Assembly: GCA_018105865.1 (NCBI GenBank)
Contig: CM030848.1
Span: forward strand, 2,321,001-2,385,000
DNA from: Metaphire vulgaris
Lineage: Eukaryota; Annelida; Clitellata; Crassiclitellata; Megascolecidae
Length of the DNA: 64,000 nucleotides
Reading direction: 5' to 3'
Shown: positions 51,435 through 63,422 of the stretch, in pieces
Layout: the number at the start of each line of letters is the position of its first letter
Numbering within the stretch: position 1 is the first letter of the stretch
Translations under genes and position numbers: made by a program
Notes under the pieces: generated by a model
Database searches by the model: none
The model's input: only the letters and a program-made list of their open reading frames with translations
What the model was told of the DNA's origin: nothing

Positions 51435-53465
51435 TTGACGAGACTAGCGGATAAGTTCGCTTTATTACACATTATCAAGACGAATAAACAGAGACTGTCT
51501 CCGTGGGTGGATGACGAATGTAGACATCTCGAGCGTAAATACAAACGTACTCGTGATCTGTTGACTCGTAATGAGTGGGTTGCTCAGCCGAGGAAAAAGT
51601 ATGAGCTACTCCGTATAAAACGTGATGAGTACTGGTCAAAGAGTATTAAGGCTGATGGTAATTCATCCTCTATAGTCTCTGGAAATCGTTGTCGATGCTT
51701 CTTGGACGTGATTCTGCAAACCTCTGGAGCTGAAGGCCTCAGTGCTGAAGGGTTTTCTAACTTCTTCCAGTCTAAGATGGCACGGATAAGTGATGACTTC
51801 AAAGATAGTCCTATCCAAGACACTGACTCTGGATTACAGGAAAATATCCTTCAGATTTTTGTTTCTGCAACTGAGGACGAGGTAAGAGAGATCATTATTA
51901 ATTCTTCGGCCAAATCTTCTCAATTAGATCCATTGCGGACTTTTCTCATTAAAGAAATTGTCGACTCCTTTCTTGGTTTCATTCATTACTCAAATCGTGA
52001 ATACTTCTCTTGATGAAGCGCACATGCCGAATCGGGTGAAGGAGGCCATCATAACTCCGCGATTAAAGAAATCGAATTTAGACCCGAATGAAATGGGAAA
52101 TTATCGACCTATCTCGAACATATCATTTATGTCGAAGATCATTGAGCGGGTCATAGCATCTAGAGTCAAGCAGCATCTTCTTGAGTTCGATTTATGGCCT
52201 ACATTTCAATCGGCATACAGACAAAATCACTCAACCGAGACGGCGCTACTCAGAATATTATCAGTCGTTTTCGAAGCGGCCGACCACGTTGTAGTTACAA
52301 CACTTGTGACGCTTGATCTATCGGCTGCTTTTGATTGCGTCGACCATGTTATTCTGCTGAGCAGACTCGAGAGGCGATTTGGGTTCCGTGATAAAGTGCT
52401 CGAATGGATCAAATCGTATCTAACGAATCTAGTGTCGAGAGTTCTTTACGATGGAATGTTATCGGGATCCTCTAGGATGTTATATGGTGTTCCACGGGGA
52501 TCCATTCTCGGTCCACTACTTTTCGTTATGTTTCTGAGTGAGCTCGAAGATGTAGTGCTGAGACATCAACTCAAGATGCATTCTTATGCTGACGATGTGC
52601 AGTTGTATTATAGCCATCAAACTGACCGATCAGCGGATGTCAGAAACATACAGCCAGGCTGCATAACTGACGTCGAGGATTGGCTTTTCAGGAATAAGCT
52701 AAAACTCAATCCGAGTAAAACCGAGCTTATCTGTTTTGGAACGAAAAAGCAACTGTAAAAATGCACTTGCACGAGTATGAAATTGGGTAATAACGTGATA
52801 CAGCTATTTGATGTCGTCAAAAATTTAGGAGTTCTGCTGGATGAAAATCTTTCCATGACAAATCACATCAGCAGAGTCGTATCCCAGAGCTTCTATGAGT
52901 TACGGCAGTTGGGAACAGTTATATCTTCGCTGTCAGTCGAGGCTGCAACTGCGTTAGTCCATTCGTTTATCGGAACGAGATTGGATTATTGCAATAGTTT
53001 ATTATATCACATGACAGGAACTCAGTTGCAAAGACTGCAGTATGTGCAAAATGCTGCAGCTCGGCTTGTAACGACTACACCTCGTTGGGCTCACATCAAG
53101 CCTGTGCTAAGATCGCTGCACTGGCTTCCTGTGCGGTTGAGAATTCTCTTTAAATCAACTCCATAGTCGACAGTTGCCTCAGAGGAGAAGCTCCGCGATA
53201 CCTGATCAATGACTGTCGCCTTGTTTGTGCAACTGAAAGATCCATGGTGCTCAGGTCGGATGACTCAAGATTACTCTCTACCGTGCGAACTCACAGCAAA
53301 ATCGGAGACAGGGCTTTCAGTGCATCCGGTCCTCACAACTGGAACTCCCTTCCTTTAAGTCTTTACGTGATAATACTGCCTCGCGCGCAGTCTTTTTGAG
53401 CAGACTAAAGACGCACTTTTTTGATTCGGATTTTGACTCTGCAGTAGCGGCGCATTTGTAAAAAT
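51435..53465 (+). pseudogene. CR1/L2-like LINE with most of the reverse transcriptase
   Basis: Plus strand: linker with LSPWVDDECRHLERKYKR (51500), a region ending SAKSSQLDPLRTFLIKE (51910), a frameshift near 51985, then AHMPNRVKEAIITPRLKKSN, MGNYRPISNISFMSKIIERV, FQSAYRQNHSTETALLRI (52210), TLDLSAAFDCVDH (52310), GVPRGSILGPLLFVMF (52490), catalytic SYADDVQLYYS (52590) and LKLNPSKTELICFG. A single TAA at 52756 is read through by NLGVLLDENLSMTNHI, RLDYCNSLLYHMTG and ALKLLHWLPV-like blocks to 53160, with later frameshifts. The 3' end (about 53465) touches the CTAT array. The endonuclease is missing. This is the most complete LINE in the window. Confidence 0.9.
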
Positions 53466-53481
53466 GCGCCTTGCAATCTAG

Positions 53482-54226
<745 letters not shown>

Positions 54227-54282
54227 CTCGCTGCGCCACTGTTGTTCAGACTTTCAGATTCTCAGAACGTAGAGCTCTTAAT

Positions 54283-54284
54283 CC

Positions 54285-54342
<58 letters not shown>

Positions 54343-54410
54343 GGCCATTTCTTAAGCGCAAGTTCGCAGTGCAGCAAATGCGCATGGTGTCTTCATAAAT
54401 TCTGTATAAA
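54283..54410 (-). pseudogene. LINE 3' end with TTA tail, opposite orientation
   Basis: A TTA run (54283-54339) followed by CGGCCATTTCTTAAGCGCAA and GCAGCAAATGCGC, which matches the start of the 3' UTR at 45007-45060. It is inserted tail-to-tail against the LINE 51435-53465, which leaves the CTAT and TTA arrays between two opposed LINE ends. Confidence 0.75.
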
Positions 54411-54415
54411 TAGGT

Positions 54416-54715
54416 TGCTTAAATTGCAATATCTACAGGAAAATATCAGAAGAAAAAGACGTAGATGGTATGGACAAGTAAATAGAATGAAAGACAGTAG
54501 ACTCCCATATAAAGCACTCTACACATACAAAGAAGGCAAGAGAAGAAGAGAAAGGTCCAGGAAAAGTGGATAGATAACATCAAAGAAGACTGAAAGATGC
54601 CAGATATCCGTAATCGATGGAAGAAGACTAACAGCGGAAAAAGATAAATGGAGGTTTCATGTCTAGCTATTGCCGCTAATGAGCTGGCAGAAAACGACTA
54701 TGATGATGATAATCA
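54416..54715 (+). pseudogene. RTE-like LINE 3' fragment
   Basis: Plus strand: RRWYGQVNRMKDSRLPYKAL and GKRRRERSRKSG, then LTAEKDKWRFHV, with frameshifts. These are the GH/GQV.RM, GRR/GRP and EKD.WR boxes. It ends in a short ATG repeat at 54698-54708. Confidence 0.75.
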
Positions 54716-55320
54716 CTAGTAACAAAGGAGAAAGCCAAAGGCGAATTTTAAAAACATTCCTAATCAAATATTGTCTATGCTGGTAAAAATATTTTCGATT
54801 TAATCAAGACTTAATGTGAGAGTAATCACAATATGTACAGTTGTACACAATAAGTAATTTATCTCTGTTGTACAGGGCCTGACAGCAGAGTTTTCAAGTC
54901 CTCGCTGTTTGCTATGCGAACGTTTGCTAGTCAAAGCATCTAGTACTAATTCACATTGAAATTTCCACGATAAACTTGAAGATTGCTCACTAATTTGAAT
55001 ACTTCGATGACGATAGGTATAAGACAAACATATTCTGAATTCATTTACTTCTGCCATTGGCTACTTGTGTCTTGTGCGTTGCTTACTGTATATATGACAA
55101 TAAAAAGTTCTTCTGAGTCATTATATTTGCATTAAAAGTTCAACAATTATGTCTACTTGAAAGAAAATGTGTCCCATATTTTAATAGAATTTCATACATG
55201 CATCAAATGTATAAAGTCTGTGGCATACAATTGTCATGCCGTAAAGATATAATCTGAATAGTAAATAAATAACATGACCGACTAAATAAATTCAACTTAT
55301 GTTTGTGACTTGGAATCTTA
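54716..55320 (-). other. Region downstream of gene B
   Basis: No gene. 54925-55020 resembles the corresponding flank of gene A (34340-34440), suggesting a shared 3' UTR. Confidence 0.4.
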
Positions 55321-55661
55321 CAGGGTCACCAAACTACTGCCCGCAGGCCACATCAGGCCCCCGAAGTCAGTTTATGCGGCCGCCGCCGAAATGTGCTTGA
55401 CAAAACCACCATCTTGCTAACGTCGCCTTTCTTAATAAGCACTTGGTTTAAAAACGTGGATTATCTCTCTCTCCCCTCTCTCTGTGTTTCTTTGTTGTGT
55501 GCTTTGCACGCTACTTCGTCCATGGTTAACGTGGAATGCCAAAATAAGTTTTTCCCAGCCGCTCCTTTCTGGCTTTCAAGCATTGAAGCAGACAGGCATG
55601 TAGCCCACGCGCCTCATTTTTCTGTTATCCGGCCCGTCGTTAAATAGTTTGGTGATCCCTG
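55321..55661. mobile_element. hAT-type MITE
   Basis: Ends CAGGGTCACCAAACTA and TAGTTTGGTGATCCCTG are inverted. The flanks GAATCTTA and CCTTAATA do not form a clean 8-bp duplication. Lies just downstream of the gene B stop. Confidence 0.82.
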
Positions 55662-55740
55662 CCTTAATAGTTAAAAGCATCGTAGGTTTCTTGTTTCGAT
55701 AGTTTCTTTCACTTATACGTGAATTTAGTTTTCTGAAATT

Positions 55741-56045
55741 TCACTTTTGAACGTTTTCATAAATGGCAGATTGAGCGTTTGCATCAACGGAAGATACAAC
55801 TGTTGCATAAATGGAAGACTGAACGTTTGCATCAACGGAAGATACAACTGTTGCATAAATGGAAGACTGAACGTTTCCATAGACGGGAGATTGTGCAGTC
55901 TGTTTTGGCTTCTCGACAGGAACGGGTAAGCGGGTGGATGCTTCCATCTGAGTATTCTTTGTTGTTTGTCTTCTCATGCCTAATGCAGTTTTATCTAACT
56001 CCATGTAGACAATCGGATTTCCATAATTATTCTCGACACCAGATC
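55741..56045 (-). CDS. Gene B last exon: cytoplasmic tail
   Basis: Starts after AG (56046-56047) in phase 1 with SGVENNYGNPIVYMELDKTA and ends SAIYENVQK then TGA. A 16-residue unit SSIYATVVSSVDANVQ occurs twice in tandem (a 48-bp coding minisatellite). First half is homologous to the gene A tail (IYMPLE / VYMELD), while the tyrosine repeats differ. Confidence 0.87.
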
Positions 56046-59000
56046 CTGTCAAGAATTTAAAATAAATAACGACTATAACAGTAATTTACATTATTGAAAA
56101 ATATACACTAAGAGTTTTACATTTACATTTACACTAAGAGTTTACATTTCCATTAGCGCCATTGTGGCTGCTTGCACGTGTCTGTACGTGCTTCGGAATA
56201 TCGCCGTTCTTGGCGGATTTACCGACGTCTTGCGCGTACTTCTCTGCGCTAATCGCGTGGATCGTCGCTTAGCTGTAGTTTTCGAAGCGGTCGGTGATGG
56301 TTCTTGCGTCTTCTCTGCGCCGAACGGATCGGATTTACGTCTCCCGTGTCTGCTTGGTTGGTCCGCCATTTTGAGCCACCAGTCACTCGACGGGGCCTAT
56401 AGACTATAAAGGGCAAAGACTGTTCCGGTATAGTACATTATAATGACTCCCATATAATAATAACTCCTCCTCATTATTATATATATAATAATGACTCCCC
56501 CATCATTATTATATATATAATAATAACTCTCTCTATATTATAATAACTCCCTTAGTTTTTCAGAAGCCAGCTGAGGTACCATAGTCTAGAGCACCAAAAG
56601 CTTTTTTTATATCGAGGATTGTTCCAAGAGTGTGCTTGTGAGATTCAAAATTTGTTTGTTTTGGTATCAGTTAAATTCATTATTGGCATTTAAGTGGAGA
56701 TATAGGGCTGAAACCATATTTATCAGTGGATAGCATATTAAATACATCTAAGTAGTTTAACATTCTGGTAAGCATTGCCCTTTCAGGAATTTTAGAAAAA
56801 CTGGGAGATTGGAAATGGGTCTATAATTTCATATAACCATTTTAGAGACATTTTTATAAATTGGAGTTATTTTTCAATTTTTAGGCCTACTTTTTCTGGT
56901 AGTTATTATAATATAGAGAGTTATTAGTATATATATAATAATGAGGGGGAGTCTTTATTATACATATAATAATGATAGGGGGAGTTATTATTATATGGGG
57001 GTCATTATAATATGCTACACCGGTTCGTGCGCGGAATTCCATCTTCAGTCGGTTCCTGTCAAGTTCGGCGATGGATTACTGTCTCGCAAATGACCGCTCT
57101 CAAGAATTCGCCGCCTGATTTTCGCCACGCGGAGAATTTTTCTCAGCATCCATGCGGTCCTTCAAAATCCTTTCTGCGTTTTCGCTGATTCTTCGACGGA
57201 ACGTCTTCTTTTGGAAGACCGCCTACTGAAGGGCTCACTGCCCGAGTTCAACACTGCAGCGACCTCTTTCATGCCATCTTAGCGGACTTTCTTTCAAGAC
57301 CAGCATCTTTCCTTCCATGTTGATTTGTCAACGTTGTTGACAGCGCCTTTGACTTTGGCTTTCGCCATGCTACGGCGCTATAAAAGTTGTCCAGAACCAT
57401 AACCATAAGAGTGGCTATTTAGCCATGAAAGAAATATTACCATTTGGTTATATGAAAGGTTTTAATTTAGGAGAGAAATTTGATGAGTTCATGATGAACT
57501 TCTCAGATTGACACCGGTTGAATTACAAAAATTTGCATCGCCTGATTTACAGTTGTTAGAAAATATTTTCTAAAACTCATAGCGAATAGATATGATGAAA
57601 TATAAAAGTGCATGTATCAGTTTAGAAGTTCGAATCAGAACAAACACCAACCATTGTTCACTTGCGAACACTGCCTCTGTGACGGTTGAATAGCTTCATT
57701 TCGCCTGAAAAAGTTTTACGGAAGAGGTATAGGTTACAGTATGCTTGTCTTCAGGAATTATTTCATGATTAGTTCAGTAATAGAGAAAATAAACAAAATC
57801 TAACTGCTAGTTCATTTAAATCTAAACTGCTTTCACATAATATCAGTTGGTCTTCTGCTGGTCATTTTTGTGCTTTCGATATGAGAGCTTGTGTCACAGT
57901 AGCGTGTTTGATAAGAAATCATTTTGTTTCTAGGAAATTCAACGCTTCCAACGAAACTGCCAAATTTTCAGTAGGCCTAATTCTCACATCTTAGTAACTT
58001 AGTAAGCCTAAGGAGAAAGACTATTATCTATCTATCTATACATGACGATTTATAGAGCGCCGTAGACATGACGAAGGCCGAAAACAATAGCGTCTTACAG
58101 TCAACTAGCTAAATTGTACGAGGTCTTAAATAAGTGCGTCTTTAGCTTGCATGCAAAAGTCCCAGCCAAGGTGGCCTTGGTCACATCGTTCGGAAGCGCA
58201 TTCCACAGGAGGGGGTTCCCGTGCGACACGGATCTCTCTCCGAGCTTCACTGTCCTCAACGGAGGAGGGACGTGCAGTAGGGACCGACTGCTGGATCGAA
58301 GCTACAGGAGTCGGTCTGTCTGATCCCGTCTTCGCACCAGAGTCGACAAGTAATCCGGGCAGGAGGTGTCGTACAGGGCTCGGAATGTCAGCCAGCAGCG
58401 TTTGTATATGATTCGCTCAGGCACCTTGAGCCAGTGTAGCTTATCCCTTAATAATGGAATAACGTGGTTATGCCACCTGGCGCCAAAGATCAAACGAGCT
58501 GAAGCATTCAAGACTAATTGCAGCCGGCTCAGCTGGTACTAAAGTACATTCATTCATTGAAATGATATATGCGACCTTTTAATAAAATCTTTATTTCAGT
58601 TTAAGCGGTATTGCATTAGTATATGGGATATCAGAGACATTAAAGTCTAATTTTCGCTTAATAATTTAGTAATTAGGCTATTTTACTAACCTCTTCCGGT
58701 AGAACAACAAGACTAAAATTGCAATTGCAACAAGAACAAGAACAAGTAATATTCCAACACTTGTGCCAACAATTGCTCCAAACCCGAATCCTCCCTGAGA
58801 TGATTGTTCTGTTACTGTAGTGAAAAAAAACATACATTTTGGTGAATATAGCGCGTTTATGTTTTATTTTACAAGAATCTGTTTAAATGACTACACTGGT
58901 TTTACTAAATACATTAAATCAAAACCAAATAAATGATCTCATCGCTACAATCTAGCCTGATCATGACAATTAAACAGAACCTTCCATAGCAATTGCATAT

Positions 59001-62000
59001 AGAGTAGTCCGAGGCATTCTTAATTTTTTGGAAATTAGATTTATTCTCACCATACACCCCAATAAATAGTTATAAAGCTAGAAAACCGTGTACCACATCA
59101 TCAACCATTTCTAACTGGTGCTTCTTACTCATGCATGTCGTTTCATTAAGATACGCGAATCCGTCCTTGCAGCTGCATGTGTAGTTGCCTCCAATGGTGT
59201 TGATGCAATTTGTTGAATTCAGATCGCATTTGGATTCACCATTGATGCACTCGTTAATGTCTGAAATAGGGCAAATGTTTCGCTTAATTTAACCCCAAAT
59301 GGTTCTTTGGGGTGAAATCTGCAACCCAGGCCGTTTCCATTGCTACTTAGTGTTGCTAGTAGACTTCCAGCAATAACCTTCTAGGACATTGTCAGTGTAC
59401 TATTTTTACATATGGTCAAGGATTAAAATGGAAAAATGTCGACTTCAATTTTTACCGGCACAAGTTCGTTGGGGTGTAATTTGCACCCAAAAACGTAATT
59501 TATTACAGTATGTTTTAATATGATGAACAAATTCAGATAATTAGTGCAAATTATAACTGAAAAGTTATATACAACATTTTGGACATTATTTGAACCGTTT
59601 TAAAAGTCAGATATTTTGTTTTGCTGTACATTTCTCTTATTAGAAAATAAATAACAGCATGGCTTGGTACAATGCATCTGAAACGCCTTGACAGATTATG
59701 CGTCGGATACAGACAGTGATGAAGACAGTGCTACTGACGGTGATGCCAATGATAGTGCAGATGGAGATTATTTGCTTGTCGCTGATGATGAAGAAGATCA
59801 CCTATCCGAGGGAAATGAAGGGCCAACGCTGTTGTCAACGCATGGCTGTTGATGGTCCAAAACAAAAACCTGAAATCATCTTTCATTATAATTCGACAAA
59901 TAGTGGTGTAGATAAGATAGATCATAAGGCCTGCAACTACTCCTTTAAATGAAAGACCAACAGGTGGCCAATGGTCTTTTGCTGCCATTGCCAGTTTCGT
60001 AATCTGGATGTGTAGGCCTACTAATCCTGATTGGAACAAATCATCAAAAGCGATACGACGTCGGCAATTCATCGCTAGTCTCGAGGAGTCTTTTGTTGAG
60101 CCACAGATAAGGAGACGTTTGCACAGTCCATCCAAGCTCAGCTCAGAGGACCTATCATGGATGCGATTTAACTTCTAGAACCTGATTCTGGAGAACTATA
60201 AACAAGAAGTGAGAGACCAAGGAAAACACGGGGACGTTGCCACCAGTGCCCGCGTGAGTTTGAGAGGAAGACGCGTGAATTCTGCGATAAATGCTTTAGG
60301 CGGCTTGTCCAGTACACTCTGCCAATAAGTCAAATGTACTGTGTGACAAATGCGAGTAGATGTACGATTTTGATATTTCATTTGCAGAATCAGCGCACAG
60401 GACGTTGCAAATATCAATGGTATTCAATAACTGATAGATAATATGTGCACTTTGCAGCGATACCTATGCTGCCCGTTAGCTGCACTATCTCACTGCACAA
60501 ACCATGCATGTATCATGCAATTTACTGCTACTAATATGTAGTTATCTTCAGCTCAGTAAATGCGAGCTTGCAGTCTTGAATTATGCCTGTAATAAGGAGA
60601 GGTGCAGTTTGAACCCCAAGGACGAGCAACGCAACTTTTTTTTTAGCAAGGACTCATTGAGGGTTAAGAGATATGCTTATATTCCAGTAATTCCACCAGG
60701 TTTTCGAGACAGGGGCAAGATAGCTAAAGGACTTTCAAAAATCAACATCAACTAAGTTATTTTTTAAATGTTTTTGATTGATTGAATCAATTTGAATGTC
60801 AAATCACTGTCAGTGACAAGTCAAAGAAACAGATGACACGACAAAAAATTGAGAAACTCTAACTTGACCAAGTAGACCCCATAGTTTATCTAAGAGGTTC
60901 AAACACAGAGAATTTAATTCATCAAGGTATGAAGGATACCTGAACAAAAGGTGCCGTTTGCACTATTATATCCAGCTTTGCAAGCACAATGGTAACTGCC
61001 GACGCTATTAATGCAAATAGTGCTTTGACTGTCGCAAAATTCTTCTCTTTCACATTCATCCACATCTAAAATGTGCATCACTCTTAATTAATAAGCCTTC
61101 AATTAAAGACAATTATAAGGAACATCTGCCAACCTAACCTTAGATTGAAAAGAGGCCGTCAGGCCGCGCAAATAAATGTCATATATAAGGGGCCGACCAT
61201 AAAGTACGTCACGCTATATTTGGTCATTTTTGGTTCCTCTCCCGTGGCACAAACTGTCACAAATCTCGGACTCCCTTACAGCGTTGTCTATAAATTACGT
61301 CATGCAATTTCTCGTTTAATTTTCTGCAGCAAAACAAATATTTAACTTCCGACGATGATAACGAATATAACTGAGACCTCAAATTTCATGTATCTCGGGC
61401 AAAAAGTGTTAATGGGCAAAATTTGAAACGTCTTTTTACTATATCACCAATCAGGTATATTTAAGGTTTCATTTATAATGCAATGCAATAGTCTGCTAGC
61501 CCGAATCACGGACAAGCAATTTAGAAGGCTGCAGGTGGTTCAAAACTCGGCAGCACGCCTCATAACTGGGACCGGTAGAGGGCAGCACGTCACAACGGTT
61601 CTCCAAAACCTTCACTGGCTACCTATAGAAAGCGGCGAATAGAGTAAAATCATATCTTTTGGTTGACAAATGTATACGAGCTGAAGCACCTGAGTACCTT
61701 GCCAGGGATTGTCAGTTATTATGCAACAGAAATAGACCTATCAACTTGCGATCGGACTCGACTCGTGTCCTCTGGGCTCCGCGCCCGATCCAAGATGGGG
61801 GATCGATCCTTTCGTGCGCTCGGCCCTGCATACTGGAACATCCTTCCGCCATCATTGCGTGATGAATCTGTGACACGCTCAATTTTGCTTAATCGTCTTA
61901 AAACATTTCTGTTTGATTAAGCAGCCGAGGCGCATTTGGCTCTGACTGCGCCCGGGAAATTCGCTAATGAAATGAAATGAAAATGAAATGTAACCGTTTC

Positions 62001-63403
62001 TGCATAGACATCGATAGCTTCCAACTGTGTTGACGCAGGTGGTTTTTGCCAAATTGCACTGAGATTGTCTAGTGGCGCATTCGTCTAAATCTTCAATCAA
62101 TTGATTACAGAGCACTATATGGGTCTTATGGTTTCTTATCGATTTCAAAATAGAAAATAGCAAGATACAACTGTGAACAGAATTTTCAAATAATGAATTT
62201 GTTCGGAATACTTTTATTTTATCGCCTTATGAATTATACTGTCGTGCATACCTGGTGATATCATGAAAGAGTTTACTCCATTCTTCTTCTGACTTTTTAC
62301 ATTGTATTTTGTTCTTATATATGCCTTTCTTCATTCATCTCATGTACCTAACTCGGGTTTCATTTTTATCAAAACGGTGTTTCATTAAATCGGGACTCGT
62401 TTGAATTTGGTTATAACTTTTCAAGGTGTAGTCAGATTTTAATAAAATTGATACAACTGTGTTCGGTAGATAATTTTTGATCGCATTACTGTATATAATT
62501 TCTCGTATGTATTTTATATAAATACCTTCTATACCGCGTGAGACTATTGCAGTTACAAAATTTAGCACATGCCACGAATTTTACAACTTCTACTTTGTTG
62601 TTCGCGGCGTTAAGGTCAATGGCGGGTAGAGCTACTATTGCTTACGAGAGATCTTCTACCCGTTATTAGACAGTACCCAAACCAGTTTGAACACAAGATA
62701 TGAACATTTGCCATTTCTAACGGCAAACACACTACTTAAATCTAATCCTATAGCGCCTCTTCACACTGCACAGGAGCATCAGTCTATGGCACACCAAATC
62801 AAAATCAAACATTTTCGCATACACAATTTTTCTGTGGGGAATGTTTTAAGAAAATCACTCGTCGCTTACTATCGCTTGTGCTCACTCGACAATTTTATGG
62901 GAACTAGTCATTAGACATGTCTGCAGAACATATTTCCCAGTGAAGCGGACAATTACCGGTGCATGATGAAAAAGTCGAATATTCGTAGCCTTTCTTGCAC
63001 GAACAATTGTAACCTCCAGGTGTATTGAGGCAGATGGTTGTTGACGCATCGCAGTGAGATTGCCCATTAGTGCATTCGTCTATATCTACATGTAAAATTA
63101 ACTACTTGTTTATGCGTTATAACTTATAATACTATATTAATACCAAACTATGCTACCAAAGTAAAACTATGCTCTAACTTTTAAAATATTGTTCACTAAA
63201 TTTTTTAAAGAGGTTACTACTGGCAACCATTTTTTAGACAATATGCCATAGTATCATCAGTCAACTACCTGTGCACGACGTTAAAGACCATGTTCTGTAG
63301 TAGCCGTTCTTGCATGAACATCGATAGCCTCCATTTGTGTTTTCACAGGAGGTGGTTGTTGTCAAATCGCATGGATATTGACCAGTGTCGCATTCGTCTA
63401 TGT
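55741..63403 (-). CDS. Gene B: EGF-rich single-pass receptor with ITIM-like tail, 5' end outside window
   Basis: Minus-strand exons: 63403-63269, 63085-62957, (62090-61990, broken), 61065-60940, 59260-59129, 58814-58691, 57704-57652, 56045-55741. All borders are AG/GT. The EGF exons are phase 1-1, the transmembrane exon 1-2, the juxtamembrane 2-1. Skipping the broken exon leaves an open frame of about 334 codons. Layout: at least four intact calcium-binding EGF modules, transmembrane helix, basic juxtamembrane segment, tail with YMEL, YGNV, SIYATV twice and YENV. SIYATV and IVYMEL fit the ITIM consensus (S/I/V/L)xYxx(I/V/L). By analogy with gene A the signal peptide and an SRCR domain should lie right of 64000. 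Likely a surface receptor; partner unknown. Confidence 0.78.
56110..57410. repeat. Composite repeat in gene B intron, split by a TIR element
   Basis: The left part ends in TTAGCGCCATTGTGGCTG next to ACATTT-type tail repeats (56110-56160). The right part ends in TACGGCGCTATAAAAGTTGT plus AACCAT repeats (57367-57408). Both look like LINE/SINE 3' ends in opposite orientations. A minus-strand open frame MADQPSRHGRRKSDPFGAEK (56369) has a basic, low-complexity composition and no domain I recognise. Confidence 0.4.
56425..57023. mobile_element. 600-bp element with ~120-bp inverted ends
   Basis: CCGGTATAGTACATTATAAT at the left mirrors CCGGTGTAGCATATTATAAT at the right. The arms continue through ATAATAATAACTCC and ATTATTATATATATAATAAT words to about 56540 and from about 56905. 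Non-coding centre. A TT dinucleotide flanks both ends. Confidence 0.82.
57652..57704 (-). CDS. Gene B juxtamembrane exon, 53 nt
   Basis: Acceptor TTTTTCAG, donor GTTGGT, phase 2-1. Encodes RNEAIQPSQRQCSQVNN. Same size and borders as 35173-35225. Confidence 0.85.
58030..58545 (-). pseudogene. CR1/L2-like LINE fragment in gene B intron
   Basis: Minus strand: SRLQLVLNASARLIFGARWH-type, PLLRDKLHWLKVPERIIYKR, TFRALYDTSCPDYLSTLV and, frameshifted, remnants of the closing FGERSLSHGNPLLWN-like block. TATC repeats (58028-58042) form its tail. Same subfamily as 46815-47735. Confidence 0.82.
58691..58814 (-). CDS. Gene B transmembrane exon
   Basis: 124 nt, phase 1-2, acceptor CACTACAG, donor GTTAGT. 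Encodes TEQSSQGGFGFGAIVGTSVG, then the hydrophobic ILLVLVLVAIAILVLLF and YRKR. The donor-side end GFYRKR-type and the GxIVGxSVG start match the gene A transmembrane exons. Confidence 0.88.
59129..59260 (-). CDS. Gene B EGF exon d
   Basis: 132 nt, phase 1-1, acceptor TTTCAG, donor GTAAGA. DINECINGESKCDLNSTNC with TIGGNYTCSCKDGF. Pairs with gene A EGF4. Confidence 0.9.
59289..60667 (+). mobile_element. Internally deleted piggyBac-type element in gene B intron
   Basis: TTAA borders: left TTAACCCCAAATGG (59289), right CATTGAGGGTTAA (60667). Sub-terminal pieces mirror each other (CTTTGGGGTGAAATCTGCAACC against CCTTGGGGTTCAAACTGCACC). Length 1.38 kb including transposase remnants. TTAA target and TTAACCC ends are diagnostic of piggyBac. 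Confidence 0.87.
59680..60330 (+). pseudogene. piggyBac transposase relic
   Basis: The N-terminal acidic part (SDYASDTDSDEDSATDGDA, 59690-59745) is joined after about 50 codons to the C-terminal catalytic segment KPEIIFHYNSTNSGVDKIDH (59865-59930), which carries the final catalytic Asp region (GVD.ID), then KTNRWPMV in another frame. The Cys-rich end GRCHQCPREFERKTREFCDK (60228-60290) fits the C-terminal zinc finger of piggyBac transposases. Roughly the central 300 residues are deleted and frameshifts follow. Confidence 0.82.
60940..61065 (-). CDS. Gene B EGF exon c
   Basis: 126 nt, phase 1-1, acceptor ATTTTAG, donor GTATCC. DVDECEREEFCDSQSTIC with INSVGSYHCACKAGY. Pairs with gene A EGF3. 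Confidence 0.92.
61188..61312. mobile_element. MITE fragment
   Basis: GGGGCCGACCATAAAGTACG and, facing it, ATAAATTACGTCATGC; related to the ends of 21546-21927. Right end incomplete. Confidence 0.55.
61470..61989 (+). pseudogene. CR1/L2-like LINE fragment inserted into a gene B EGF exon
   Basis: Plus strand: NSLLARITDKQFRRLQVVQN, SAARLITGTGRGQHVT, LQNLHWLPIES, and after frameshifts DRSFRALGPAYWNILPPSLR and LLNRLKTFLFD. It ends in GAAAT repeats (61965-61989) that touch the EGF coding sequence at 61990. Confidence 0.88.
61990..62090 (-). pseudogene. Gene B EGF exon truncated by a LINE
   Basis: Acceptor TGAAG, then DLDECATRQSQCNLAKTTC and VNTVGSYRCLCRNGY, after which the LINE tail replaces the last ~25 nt. 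The sixth Cys and the donor site are lost. The intact paralogue is exon 63269-63403. Because the original exon was phase 1-1, skipping it would keep gene B in frame. Confidence 0.85.
62100..62950. other. Gene B intron with unclassified repeats
   Basis: Contains a weak LINE-tail match near 62740-62810 (CTATAGCGCCTCTTCAC...TATGGCACACCAAAT) and a facing pair CGGGTAGA / TCTACCCG (62625 and 62654). No exon recognised. Confidence 0.4.
62957..63085 (-). CDS. Gene B EGF exon b
   Basis: 129 nt, phase 1-1, acceptor CATGTAG, donor GTAATT. DIDECTNGQSHCDASTTIC with LNTPGGYNCSCKKGY. Pairs with gene A EGF2 and shows the intact acceptor which that exon lost. Confidence 0.92.
63269..63403 (-). CDS. Gene B EGF exon a, first visible exon
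   Basis: 135 nt, phase 1-1, acceptor CTTGCAG, donor GTAGTT. DIDECDTGQYPCDLTTTTSC with NTNGGYRCSCKNGYY. Pairs with gene A EGF1. Further 5' exons are expected beyond the window. Confidence 0.9.
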
Positions 63404-63422
63404 CTGCAAGAAATATTGATTA

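Noticed and set aside
56142..56369. A basic 75-codon frame starting MADQPSRHG as a host exon
   Set aside because: It overlaps a LINE/SINE-type 3' end, has no splice sites consistent with gene B and no recognised domain.
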